A stretch of DNA of 64,000 nt from an uncultured Bacteroidales bacterium. GTDB taxonomy: Bacteria; Bacteroidota; Bacteroidia; Bacteroidales; P3. A program made the translations under genes and the position numbers. Location of the stretch: contig CAJOIV010000006.1 in assembly GCA_905234665.1 (NCBI GenBank), positions 98,762 to 162,761 on the forward strand. Reading direction: 5' to 3'. The notes beneath the pieces are model-generated. The model worked only from the letters and a program-made list of their open reading frames with translations, was not told where the DNA came from and made no database searches. Positions 8,961 to 17,385 of this stretch are shown one piece after another; position 1 is the stretch's first letter, and each line of letters begins with the position of its first letter.

Positions 8961-10508
8961 ATGAAACATAAGGGATTTACACGGGCAATGGCCATCGCGG
9001 GGGTATTCCTCGCTCTTCTCCTTGCGCCTTCTGTCCAGGCCTGGGCACAGATGCCCGGCGGCAAGACGGTGCAGGTGTCGCACAAGACACAGATGCTCAA
9101 CGGGAAGCGCTACTTTGTCCATATCGTCGACCAAGGGCAGACGGTCTATGCCATCGCCCGCGCCTACGGCCTGAAGGAGGTCGAGGCGGTCACCAAGAAG
9201 GACATCCATTTCCTCCATGTGGGCGACACGGTGTGGCTGCCCTGCAAGGGTCAGCGCCTCTCGGACGGCACCCTGGCCCCGGCGGCATCGACGCGTGCGG
9301 CCACCCCGGCCACCCCTGCCCCGAGCACTCCCGCCGAAACGGCCACCACCCCTGCCCAGCCTGCCGCACAAAGCGTCGCAACGGCATCCATCCGGCCCCG
9401 TGTCAACAGCCAGAGCGTGGTGGTGTCGCTGATGATTCCGCTATACCTCAGCCAGATGGACAAGATATCGACCTCCAAGTTCGATGTCGAGCAGCGGGGC
9501 AAGATTACCTACAAGAGTTTCGAGTTCATCCAGTTCTACGAAGGCCTCCAACTGGGCCTCGAGCAGCTGGAGAAGAAAGGATACAACGTGACCCTCAACG
9601 TCGTCGACGTGGAGGAAAGCACCCCCGAGGCTGTCGAGGCCGCCTTCCGCAGCCACAATGTGGCGCAGAGCGACTTGCTGATAGCCCTCCTCACCCGTCA
9701 GCCGTTTGAGAAGGCTGCCCAGCTGGCGCGCGACGCACAGCTGTTTATCGTCAACCCCGTGAGCGACCGCTCCGAGATTGTGCAGGGCAACCCCTACGTC
9801 TTCAAGTGCATGCCGTCGGCGCAGGCCTATGCCCACGCCATCGTGCGCACCATACGCAACTCCATGACCAATTCGCCGGTCTATATCATCCATTCCGGCG
9901 CCAAGAGCGAGAGTGCCATGCAGCAGGCCCTTGTGGCCGAGCTGGAGAAGCAGCCGGCAGTGCCGTACACCCTCTTCAACTGGTCGTCGGCCGCCAAGCT
10001 CACCACCGCCCTCAAGGGCAGTCCCCATGCCGCCGTGGTGAGCATCTACCAGCAGGACCGCTCGAAGAACCGCATCTATGTCTCGCAGCTCCTCAACAAG
10101 CTCGCCTCGTTCAAGAGCAAGACCCCCACGCTCTTCTCGGTGGCCGACTGGTCGGTGGAGCAGCCGGATGTCGACTTCTCCCAGCTGCAGAACCTCAGCT
10201 ACCACACCTTTTACAGCGACTGGGACCGTGCCGACGCCGCCCAGAAGGATTTTATCAAACGTTTCCAGGAACGCTACAAGACAGAGCCTGTGAACACCTA
10301 CGCCTGCATGGCCAACGATATCATACTCTTTTTCGTCACCGGCCTGCAGCAGAAGGGCACCGACTTCTTCCGCCAGCCCGTCCTGCCCAAACCGCAGGGC
10401 ATGCTGGGCACCTTCCATTTCGCTCCTGCGGCTGAAGGCAGCGGCTTCGAGAACCAGGCTGCCACCCTCTACCGCATGACCGACTACCGCTTCAACCCCA
10501 TTCCATGA
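8961..10508 (+). CDS. Exported LysM-domain protein with periplasmic-binding-like (receptor) domain
   Basis: A signal peptide (AIAGVFLALLLAPSVQAWAQ, residues 11-30) is followed by one LysM-like module at about 50-97 (FVHIVDQGQTVYAIARAYGL, then GDTVWLP). Next come an Ala/Thr/Pro-rich linker (about 104-135) and a region of about 370 residues resembling type I periplasmic binding proteins of the amino-acid-receptor class (VVSLMIPLYLSQMDK, AFRSHNVAQSDLLIALLTRQ, FIVNPVSDRSEIVQGNPYVF). LysM modules bind peptidoglycan, so the protein is likely periplasmic and wall-associated. The ligand is unknown. The stop codon overlaps the lpxC start (ATGA), so it is translationally coupled with lipid A synthesis genes. 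Confidence 0.8.
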   Translation: MKHKGFTRAMAIAGVFLALLLAPSVQAWAQMPGGKTVQVSHKTQMLNGKRYFVHIVDQGQTVYAIARAYGLKEVEAVTKKDIHFLHVGDTVWLPCKGQRLSDGTLAPAASTRAATPATPAPSTPAETATTPAQPAAQSVATASIRPRVNSQSVVVSLMIPLYLSQMDKISTSKFDVEQRGKITYKSFEFIQFYEGLQLGLEQLEKKGYNVTLNVVDVEESTPEAVEAAFRSHNVAQSDLLIALLTRQPFEKAAQLARDAQLFIVNPVSDRSEIVQGNPYVFKCMPSAQAYAHAIVRTIRNSMTNSPVYIIHSGAKSESAMQQALVAELEKQPAVPYTLFNWSSAAKLTTALKGSPHAAVVSIYQQDRSKNRIYVSQLLNKLASFKSKTPTLFSVADWSVEQPDVDFSQLQNLSYHTFYSDWDRADAAQKDFIKRFQERYKTEPVNTYACMANDIILFFVTGLQQKGTDFFRQPVLPKPQGMLGTFHFAPAAEGSGFENQAATLYRMTDYRFNPIP

Positions 10509-11437
10509 AACAGACAACCATAAAGAAGGAATTCCGCATGACCGGCATGGGCCTCCACACGGGCCGCACAGTGACTGTCACCGTGCGCCCCGCGCCACCG
10601 GATTTCGGCATTGCCTTCCGCCGGACCGATAAGTTCAATATCCTCACGCAACAAGCCATCGCCACCAACGTCACCGAGACGGCCCGCGGCACCACCATAG
10701 GCACCGGGCGGCAGTCCATAGCCACCATCGAGCACCTCATGTCGGCCCTCCACGGCTGCCAGATAGACAATGTGCTCATCGAGCTCGACGGCGGCGAGGT
10801 GCCCATCCTCGACGGGTCGGCACGCCCCTGGGTGATGCAGATAAACCGTGTGGGCATCCGCGAGCAGGAGATGGAACGGCGTTACTTCTCGGTCGAAAAA
10901 CCGTTGCACTATGAATACAAGCCCACGGGGTCTGTGTTCGATGTCGAACCCGCCGACGACTTCTCTGTGGTATGCACCATAGACTTCGCCGACAGCGTCA
11001 TCGGCCGCCAGACGGCACATCTTGCCAACCTCGCCGACTATCCCACCGAGATTGCGCCCTGCCGCACCTTTGTCTTCCTCCACGAGATTCTCCCCCTTCT
11101 CCACCTCAATCTCATCAAGGGCGGGAGTCTCGACAACGCCCTCGTCTTTGTCAACAAGGAACTGGGCAAACGCCAGCTGCACCGCCTGGAGCGCACCTTC
11201 CACAAGGATGTCTCGCAGTTCCGCGTGCACGACGGCGTCCTCAACACCACCGACCCCTACTACTCGAACGAGCCGGCACGCCACAAGCTGCTGGATTTCG
11301 TGGGCGATGTGCGCCTTGTGGGTATGCCCCTCAAGGGCCGCTTCACCATCTACAAGCCCGGACACAAGGCCAACACATCCTTCGCACGCTACTGCATAGA
11401 ACAGGCCGGTGCTGCATTCCCCAACAAGTCCGTATAA
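10505..11437 (+). CDS. lpxC: UDP-3-O-acyl-N-acetylglucosamine deacetylase, stand-alone
   Basis: LpxC performs the committed step of lipid A synthesis, a zinc-dependent deacetylation. Visible residues are Glu 76/His 77 in TIEHLMSALHG, His and Asp in ARHKLLDFVGD (about 260 and 264), and the late His in GHKANT (about 287), which together make the zinc and catalytic set. The product is 310 residues and ends at FPNKSV. Most Bacteroidetes carry a longer LpxC-FabZ fusion of roughly 460 residues; here the FabZ half is absent and lpxA follows after 27 nt, with no leftover FabZ frame. The start codon overlaps the previous stop. Confidence 0.95.
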   Translation: MKQTTIKKEFRMTGMGLHTGRTVTVTVRPAPPDFGIAFRRTDKFNILTQQAIATNVTETARGTTIGTGRQSIATIEHLMSALHGCQIDNVLIELDGGEVPILDGSARPWVMQINRVGIREQEMERRYFSVEKPLHYEYKPTGSVFDVEPADDFSVVCTIDFADSVIGRQTAHLANLADYPTEIAPCRTFVFLHEILPLLHLNLIKGGSLDNALVFVNKELGKRQLHRLERTFHKDVSQFRVHDGVLNTTDPYYSNEPARHKLLDFVGDVRLVGMPLKGRFTIYKPGHKANTSFARYCIEQAGAAFPNKSV

Positions 11438-11464
11438 CTCTAAAACAATAACTCCCCACAGATA

Positions 11465-12250
11465 ATGAAACTCTACGACATCCATCCCAATGCCAAGATA
11501 GGCGAGAATGTGCAGGTGGGCAATTTCACCACCATCTGCGACGATGTTGTCATCGGCGACGGCACGGTTATCGAACCCAACGTCACCATCTATCCCGGTG
11601 CGCGCATAGGCAAAGGCTGCCATATTTTCCCAGGCTCGGTCATCGCGGCAGTGCCGCAGGACCTGAAATTCGCAGGCGAGTACACCACTTGCGAGATTGG
11701 CGACAACAATGTCATCCGCGAGTGCTGCACCATCAACCGCGGCACTTCGGCCTCGGGCCGCACCGTGGTGGGCAGCAACAACCTCATCATGGCCTACGTC
11801 CATGTGGCGCACGACTGCGTGGTGGGCGACAACTGCGTCTTCGCCAATAACGCCACCCTCGCCGGCCATATCATCGTGGGCGACTACGTCATCCTCGGCG
11901 GCAAGACGGCCTGCATCCAGTTCATCCATATCGGGTCGCATGTCATCACCCAGGGCGGGTCGCTCGTCGACAAGGATATCCCGCCGTTCGTCAAGGCCGC
12001 CCGCTACCCCATCCAGTACGCCGGCGTCAACTCCCTCGGCCTCCAGCGCAGGGGTTTCTCGCGCGAGACCATCAACAACATCACCGACATCTACCGCTAC
12101 CTCTTCCAGAGAGACCTCAATGTCAGCCAGGCTGTCGAGGAAATCAAGGAACGCTACGGCAGCACCGACGAAGGCAAGCAGGTGCTCAGTTTCATCGGCA
12201 ATGCCAACACGGGCCTGATGCGCGGCTACACCACCACGAAGAGACAATGA
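11465..12250 (+). CDS. lpxA: UDP-N-acetylglucosamine acyltransferase
   Basis: LpxA carries out the first acylation of lipid A synthesis in the cytoplasm. The sequence is a left-handed beta-helix of hexapeptide repeats (IGENVQVGNFTTICDDVVIG, IYPGARIGKGCHIFPGSVI). The catalytic His is in YVHVAHDCVVG (residue 116), followed by the helical C-terminal domain (SRETINNITDIYRYLFQRDL). The 261-residue length is typical. It is placed directly downstream of lpxC in the same direction. Confidence 0.97.
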   Translation: MKLYDIHPNAKIGENVQVGNFTTICDDVVIGDGTVIEPNVTIYPGARIGKGCHIFPGSVIAAVPQDLKFAGEYTTCEIGDNNVIRECCTINRGTSASGRTVVGSNNLIMAYVHVAHDCVVGDNCVFANNATLAGHIIVGDYVILGGKTACIQFIHIGSHVITQGGSLVDKDIPPFVKAARYPIQYAGVNSLGLQRRGFSRETINNITDIYRYLFQRDLNVSQAVEEIKERYGSTDEGKQVLSFIGNANTGLMRGYTTTKRQ

Positions 12251-12266
12251 AAAAACACATAGCATT

Positions 12267-12518
12267 ATGAATAAGAATAGAAACCGGACTTTTTTCGCGC
12301 TGGCCGCCCTCTGCTGCCTGTTGACCGTGGCCTGCCTGACGGGCTGCACCAAGAAACGCTGCCTCTGCATCACCGAGCGTCACGGCTATCAGAACGCCCG
12401 CGGCCTCGAGGAACTCGGCAGTCACAAGAACTGCAGCGAGCTCGACGCAGAATGGGACGCCCACGACTCCACGGCCCAGATTATCACCAAGACGTGTGTC
12501 CCCGAGCCTGAGAACTAA
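12267..12518 (+). CDS. Small lipoprotein, function unknown
   Basis: This is an 83-residue product with a clear lipoprotein signal (FFALAALCCLLTVACLTGC, lipobox LTGC). It is followed by a short cysteine-containing mature part (KKRCLCITERHGYQ, SHKNCSELDAEW, ITKTCVPEPEN). It starts 16 nt after lpxA and probably shares its transcript. It ends three bases from the convergent epimerase stop codon. I do not recognise a family; four cysteines in the mature part, besides the lipobox Cys, may form disulfides. Confidence 0.75.
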   Translation: MNKNRNRTFFALAALCCLLTVACLTGCTKKRCLCITERHGYQNARGLEELGSHKNCSELDAEWDAHDSTAQIITKTCVPEPEN

Positions 12519-12521
12519 GGA

Positions 12522-13631
12522 TTAGAGCAGGGCTTCGAGGATGCGTTCGGCGGCACGGCCGTCGCCGAAGAGTGGGGGATAGTTGTCGGGAGGATTGGCA
12601 ATCAACGCCTGACAGGCCTCGACAATGCGGCCTGTGTCGGCATCGGAGATGATGCCGGTGTGATGCTCAGTCAGTTCCACCCATTCCGTTTCGGGCCGCA
12701 AGATGACACAAGGCCGCTGGAAGAAGTAGGCCTCTTTCTGTACCCCGCCGCTGTCGGTCATGACAAGGCGGGCGTTCTGTTCCAATAGGGTCATCTCAAG
12801 AAATGAGAGAGGCTCGGTGACGAGCATGCGGGACTCCTCCAGCAGGGTGGACAGGGCCGGAGTGGCGGCAATACGGGCCCGGGTGCGGGGATGCAGGGGC
12901 AGGACCACGGGCAGGCCCGTGGCGCGGATGGACTGCACAAGTCCGTCGAGAATGCCTGCAAGCCTCTCGGGCCTGTCGGTGTTATTGTCGCGGTGGACGG
13001 TGGCAAGAATGTATCCCTCGCGGGTCAGCTCCAGTCGCTGCATGATGTCGCAGCGCCCGGCCGCCACGGCGGCGAAATGGAGGCTGTTGTCGTACATGAT
13101 GTCGCCGCTGAGGATGACGCGCCCGGGACAATGGGAGGTGCCGAAACCCTCGGCGCGGAGGTTGTCGACGGCGGTCTGTGTGGGGGCGAAAAGGATGGAG
13201 GAGAGACGGTCGCAGACAATGCGGTTGACCTCCTCGGGCATCGTCATGTTGAACGACCGGAGTCCAGCCTCGATATGGAAAATGGGGATGTGCAGCTTGG
13301 AGGCGGCGATGGCGCCGGCGAGGGTGCTGTTGGTGTCGCCATAGAGGACGAGGCCGTCGAAAGGACGGGAGAGGAGTACCTCCTCGATGCCCGCTATCAT
13401 CCTGGCGGTCTGCGCCCCGTGGTTGCCGGAACCCACGCCGAGGTTGTATTCGGGCCGCGGGATGTCGAGTTCGTCGAAGAACACCTGCGACATGTTGGCG
13501 TCATAGTGCTGGCCGGTGTGGAGGATATGCTCGGTGATGCGGTCGGCATAATGCGCCGCGACGGCACGGCTGAGAGCCGCGGCTTTGATAATCTGGGGAC
13601 GAGCGCCGATGACGGTGAGGAGATGCATCAT
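12522..13631 (-). CDS. wecB: UDP-N-acetylglucosamine 2-epimerase, non-hydrolysing (WecB/WbpI type)
   Basis: A GT-B fold epimerase of 369 residues: MHLLTVIGARPQIIKAAALS at the N-terminus, then HTGQHYDANMS, LVLYGDTNSTLAGA, FHIEAGLRS, ILATVHRDNNTD and MTDSGGVQKEAYFF, all standard for the non-hydrolysing family. It interconverts UDP-GlcNAc-type and UDP-ManNAc-type sugars. The start at 13631 (MM) overlaps the aminotransferase stop (ATGA); a longer open frame to 14210 is only an out-of-frame extension across that gene. Last gene of the polysaccharide operon. Next to a WbpE-like aminotransferase it could act as WbpI on a diacetamido-uronic acid instead. Confidence 0.93.
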   Translation of the reverse strand: MMHLLTVIGARPQIIKAAALSRAVAAHYADRITEHILHTGQHYDANMSQVFFDELDIPRPEYNLGVGSGNHGAQTARMIAGIEEVLLSRPFDGLVLYGDTNSTLAGAIAASKLHIPIFHIEAGLRSFNMTMPEEVNRIVCDRLSSILFAPTQTAVDNLRAEGFGTSHCPGRVILSGDIMYDNSLHFAAVAAGRCDIMQRLELTREGYILATVHRDNNTDRPERLAGILDGLVQSIRATGLPVVLPLHPRTRARIAATPALSTLLEESRMLVTEPLSFLEMTLLEQNARLVMTDSGGVQKEAYFFQRPCVILRPETEWVELTEHHTGIISDADTGRIVEACQALIANPPDNYPPLFGDGRAAERILEALL

Positions 13632-14797
13632 AGGCTGGAGACGAGGGCCTCGACGATGGTGCGGGCCTCCTCGCGGGTGAGGTAGGGATGCATGGGGAGG
13701 GAGAGGACGCTGCCTGCGAGCATTTCGGCGTTGGGGGTGTGGAGGTATTTGTGGATGTTGCGGAACGCCGTCTGGTGGCTCATGGGGATGGGGTAGTAGA
13801 CCATGGTGGGGATGCCTTTGGCCTTGAGTTTGGCCTGGAGGGCGTCGCGGTTGATGGTGCCGTTGCCGGAGGGGACGGTCAGCCGCACGGTGTATTGCGC
13901 CCAGCTGCTGGTGTACCCTTTGGGGATAAAGGGAGGAATGACCTGCACCTCCTTCCTGCTGAAGCGGGTGGTGCCCTCGATGAGTTGGGTGTAGTATTCC
14001 GCTATGCGGTTCACGTCGGCCAGCTCGTGGTCGGCGAAGGCCTTGAGTTTGACACGCAGGATGGCGGCTTGGAGCGTGTCGAGGCGCGAGTTCATGCCGA
14101 TGCGGACATTGTCGTACTTGTTGCTGCCCTTGCCGTGGAGTCGCAGCGAGCGGAGCGTCGCGGCCCACTCGTCGTTGTCGGTGAAGAGTGCCCCGCCGTC
14201 GCCATAGCACCCGAGGGGTTTGGCGGGGAAGAATGAGGTGGTGCCGATGTCGCCGTAGCCACAGGCGCGCCTTTTCTCGCCAGGAATCAACCCGCCGAAG
14301 CCTTGGGCGCCGTCCTCGATGATGGTAAGGTTGTATGTCTTGGCAATGGTCCGCAGGGCCTTGAAGTCGGCGGGAAGCCCGAAGAGGTCGACGGCGATGA
14401 TGGCACGGGGACGCAGGGCGAGGTCTTCACGCACACGTTCGATAGCGGCCTCCAGGCTGCAGGGCGAGATGTTGAATGTCTTGGGGTCAACGTCGACGAA
14501 GATGGGCGTGGCGCCCTCTTCGGCCACCACTTCGGCAGAGGCGAAGAAGGTGAAGTCGGGCACGAAGACCACGTCACCCTTGCCGATACCGAGGACTTTG
14601 AGGGCGAGGGTGAGGGCGTCGGTGCCGTTGGCGCAGGTGACGCAGTGCTTGACACCCACGTAGCGGGCCAACTCCTCTTCGAGGGTCGTGACGGGCTCGC
14701 CCATGATGAAGGCTCCCGAGGCCATAACCTCGGAGACGGCGCGGTCGATGTCGGCTTTGAGATGCCGGTACTGTTGTTGGAGGTCGCGGAATTGCAT
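13628..14797 (-). CDS. DegT/DnrJ/EryC1/StrS aminotransferase (WbpE-like)
   Basis: A PLP-dependent sugar aminotransferase of 389 residues. The N-terminus (QFRDLQQQYRHLKADIDRAV), CANGTDALTLALKVLGIG, EDGAQGFGG and the PLP-lysine region SFFPAKPLGCYGDGG identify the family. The closest-looking type is WbpE/WlbC, which aminates C3 of an oxidised UDP-GlcNAc uronic acid, but a PglE-like C4 amination after the neighbouring 4,6-dehydratase is also possible. The gene is coupled to the epimerase by a four-base overlap and lies 29 nt after the dehydratase gene. Confidence 0.92.
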   Translation of the reverse strand: MQFRDLQQQYRHLKADIDRAVSEVMASGAFIMGEPVTTLEEELARYVGVKHCVTCANGTDALTLALKVLGIGKGDVVFVPDFTFFASAEVVAEEGATPIFVDVDPKTFNISPCSLEAAIERVREDLALRPRAIIAVDLFGLPADFKALRTIAKTYNLTIIEDGAQGFGGLIPGEKRRACGYGDIGTTSFFPAKPLGCYGDGGALFTDNDEWAATLRSLRLHGKGSNKYDNVRIGMNSRLDTLQAAILRVKLKAFADHELADVNRIAEYYTQLIEGTTRFSRKEVQVIPPFIPKGYTSSWAQYTVRLTVPSGNGTINRDALQAKLKAKGIPTMVYYPIPMSHQTAFRNIHKYLHTPNAEMLAGSVLSLPMHPYLTREEARTIVEALVSSL

Positions 14798-14826
14798 ACG
14801 GTAAGGGTTGTTTTTATGGTGGAACG

Positions 14827-16779
14827 CTATGCCTTCTGCTCGTCGGGATTCTTTTTGTCAAGGGTGCAGAAGACGCTGTTGTTGCTGATGAACTCGGGGA
14901 CGATGGATTTCATCTTGCCCACAAGGCGGATGCTGTCGAGGGTGGGCATGAGGTCCCAAAGCTCGGCGTAGGCGCGGTCGATGTCCTCGACGGGGTAGCG
15001 GCGCACCTCGGCACGCATGATTTTGGGATGGTGCGTGGGGATGTTGTTCTCCTTGTTGGCCAGAAGCTCCTCGTAGAGTTTCTCGCCCGGGCGGAGGCCG
15101 ATTTCCTTGATTTCGATGTTCTGGAGGCCCGAGAGCTGTATCATCTTCTGGGCGAGGTCGTAGATCTTGACGGGCTTGCCCATGTCGAAGACGAAGATGT
15201 CGCCCCCGACACCCATGGCGCCGGCTTCAAGGACAAGGTTGCAGGCCTCGGGAATGGTCATGAAGTAGCGGATGATGTCCTTGTGCGTCACCGTCAGGGG
15301 GCCGCCGGCTGCCAGCTGCTTCTTGAAGAGCGGGATGACCGAGCCGTTGGAGCCGAGGACGTTGCCGAAACGGGTGGTGACGAAGTGGGTGCGTTCGGTC
15401 GAACGGCTCTGGATGTAGATCTCTGCCATGCGCTTGGTGGCTCCCATGACGTTGGTGGGGTTCACGGCCTTGTCGGTGGAAATCATGACGAACTTGTCGG
15501 CCCCGTACTCGATGGCAAGGTCGGCAAGGTTCTTGGTGCCGAAGACGTTGACGAGGATGGCCTCGTAGGGGTTCTCCTCCATGAAGGGCACGTGCTTGTA
15601 GGCTGCGGCGTGGTAGACAATCTGCGGCTTGTATGTGCGGAACACCTCCTCCATGCGGAGACGGTCCTTGACATTGGAGATGACAAACACCATGCGGTCG
15701 ACCATGTCTTTGAACTTCTCGTCGTTGCGGAACTCGAACTGGAGGTCGTACATGGGCGATTCGGCCTGGTCGAGCATGACAATGCGGGCGGGCTTGTATT
15801 GTATCAGCTGGCGGCATATCTCGCTGCCGATGGAGCCTGCTGCACCGGTGACGAGGACGGTCTTGTCCACCACCTCGCGCACGATGTTGACGTTGTCGAG
15901 CTTGATGCTCTCGCGTCCGAGGAGATCCTCAATCTGGATGTCGCGGATCTGGCCGGCGGAGAAGGAGTCGTTGATCCACTGGTCGATGTGGGGGACGGCC
16001 TTGATGGTCAGGTGCAGGTCGAGACCGCGGTTGATGATGGCCTGCTTGTGTATTTGCCGGATGGTGGGCATGGCGATGAGGAGGATGGAGACCTTCTTCT
16101 GACGGATGAATGTCTCGTTGAGGACATCGTTGGCTTTCCACACGCGGATGCCGTTGAGGGCGGTGTCGATCTTGCTCTTGTCGTCGTCGATGTAGCCCAC
16201 GACCTTGTAGTTGTACGACTGGTCCTGCGAGAGGGCGTTGTAGGCGATGTTTCCTGCCGATCCGGCACCATAGATGAGCACGTTGCGCACGGGACGCTGG
16301 CGACGCACATAGTCGTTGTAGAGACGCTGCAGGATGAGGCGCATGGCCAGCATGAAGGTTATCTGCAGGGCGAAGGTCATCAGGATGACACTATAGGATG
16401 CAGTATAGCGGTCGGAGATGATGGGGTGGTTGTTGTTGACAAGGTTGAGCACCACAAAGAACAAACCAGCGAGGACGTTGGAGATGAGAACCTTGTAGAT
16501 GTCGAACATTCCCGCATGACGGATGATGCTGCGGTGGGTGCCGATGTTTGTGTAACAGATGCCGGCGATGACGACAAAACACAAGAACTCGATGGTAAGG
16601 GCGGGCCAGTCAAGAAAAGCCGCAGTGCGCAGACGGATGACGTTGGCGACCACAAAAGCGACGAGTAGGGTGAAGATGTCGATGAAGAACACAGCCCACC
16701 GCGACGCCGTGGTATGGCGGTAGCGGTAGAGAAGGCTTCGGAGGGTGTTCTTGGCAAAGGTGGATAAGGTTCTTTTCAT
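14827..16779 (-). CDS. Membrane-bound nucleotide-sugar 4,6-dehydratase (CapD/PglF/WbpM family)
   Basis: The 650-residue product has four to five N-terminal transmembrane helices (WAVFFIDIFTLLVAFVVAN, IEFLCFVVIAGICY, VLISNVLAGLFFVVLNLV, VILMTFALQITFMLAM). A first Rossmann-like segment (NVLIYGAGSAGNIAYNAL) is followed by the catalytic short-chain dehydrogenase domain with TGAAGSIGSEICRQL and FVMISTDKAVNPTNVMGATK. These enzymes make UDP-4-keto-6-deoxy sugars from UDP-GlcNAc for surface polysaccharides. The start at 16779 is set by the ATGA overlap with the HAD gene; a longer frame to 16860 is rejected. Confidence 0.94.
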   Translation of the reverse strand: MKRTLSTFAKNTLRSLLYRYRHTTASRWAVFFIDIFTLLVAFVVANVIRLRTAAFLDWPALTIEFLCFVVIAGICYTNIGTHRSIIRHAGMFDIYKVLISNVLAGLFFVVLNLVNNNHPIISDRYTASYSVILMTFALQITFMLAMRLILQRLYNDYVRRQRPVRNVLIYGAGSAGNIAYNALSQDQSYNYKVVGYIDDDKSKIDTALNGIRVWKANDVLNETFIRQKKVSILLIAMPTIRQIHKQAIINRGLDLHLTIKAVPHIDQWINDSFSAGQIRDIQIEDLLGRESIKLDNVNIVREVVDKTVLVTGAAGSIGSEICRQLIQYKPARIVMLDQAESPMYDLQFEFRNDEKFKDMVDRMVFVISNVKDRLRMEEVFRTYKPQIVYHAAAYKHVPFMEENPYEAILVNVFGTKNLADLAIEYGADKFVMISTDKAVNPTNVMGATKRMAEIYIQSRSTERTHFVTTRFGNVLGSNGSVIPLFKKQLAAGGPLTVTHKDIIRYFMTIPEACNLVLEAGAMGVGGDIFVFDMGKPVKIYDLAQKMIQLSGLQNIEIKEIGLRPGEKLYEELLANKENNIPTHHPKIMRAEVRRYPVEDIDRAYAELWDLMPTLDSIRLVGKMKSIVPEFISNNSVFCTLDKKNPDEQKA

Positions 16780-17381
16780 AAGATGGAGTATTTCGTCTGT
16801 AATACTTGTTTCAGGTTGTCGGCAGTGGTGAAGTGGATGCCGTGCATGCCGAGCTGGCATGCGGCGGCGACGTTGTCGGGATTGTCGTCGATGAAGATGG
16901 TCTCGTCGGGACGGAGGTCAAAGCGATTGAGGAGGAGCTGGAAGATGCGCGGGTCGGGCTTGACCAGATGGACGGCTCCCGAGACAACATAATTGTCGAT
17001 GAGTTGCAGGATGGGGAACATCTTGCGGGCTTGAGGGAAGGTCTCCATGCTCCAGTTGGTGAGGCCGTAGACGGGGTGCACGTTGAGGTCGATGAGGGTC
17101 TGCACAATGTCCCGCATCCCCGGCATCTCGCCCGTCAGCGAGTCTCTCCATCGTGTGTCGTACCGGGCGAGGGCCTCGGCATATTCCGGGAATTGCCGCT
17201 GCTGTAAGGCTATACAGGAGGATATCTCTTCTCCGGCATCGATGCGGTTGCGCCACTCCGGGCTGCAGACATGCCGCCAGAAGTACCAATAGCGCGCTTC
17301 GTCGCCCTCAAAGAGGCCGGCGAACATGCGCTCAGGCTCCCAGCGCACCAGTACATTGCCGAAGTCGAAGACTATATTCAT
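16776..17381 (-). CDS. HAD-superfamily phosphatase (YihX-like)
   Basis: A 201-residue HAD subfamily IA protein: motif I FDFGNVLVRW, motif II YGLTNWS, motif III Lys in HLVKPDPRIF, motif IV FIDDNPDNVAAA. The second position of motif I is Gly instead of Asp, as in YihX-type sugar-phosphate phosphatases. It is embedded between rfbB (4-nt gap) and the dehydratase (4-nt overlap) in a nucleotide-sugar operon, so a hexose-1-phosphate substrate is a reasonable inference, not shown by sequence. Confidence 0.88.
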   Translation of the reverse strand: MNIVFDFGNVLVRWEPERMFAGLFEGDEARYWYFWRHVCSPEWRNRIDAGEEISSCIALQQRQFPEYAEALARYDTRWRDSLTGEMPGMRDIVQTLIDLNVHPVYGLTNWSMETFPQARKMFPILQLIDNYVVSGAVHLVKPDPRIFQLLLNRFDLRPDETIFIDDNPDNVAAACQLGMHGIHFTTADNLKQVLQTKYSIL

Positions 17382-17385
17382 GGGT

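Noticed and set aside
13632..14210. 562-residue form of the WecB-type epimerase starting at 14210
   Set aside because: The upstream part is an out-of-frame reading of the aminotransferase gene (Arg/His/Pro-rich). The true start is the overlapping ATG at 13631.
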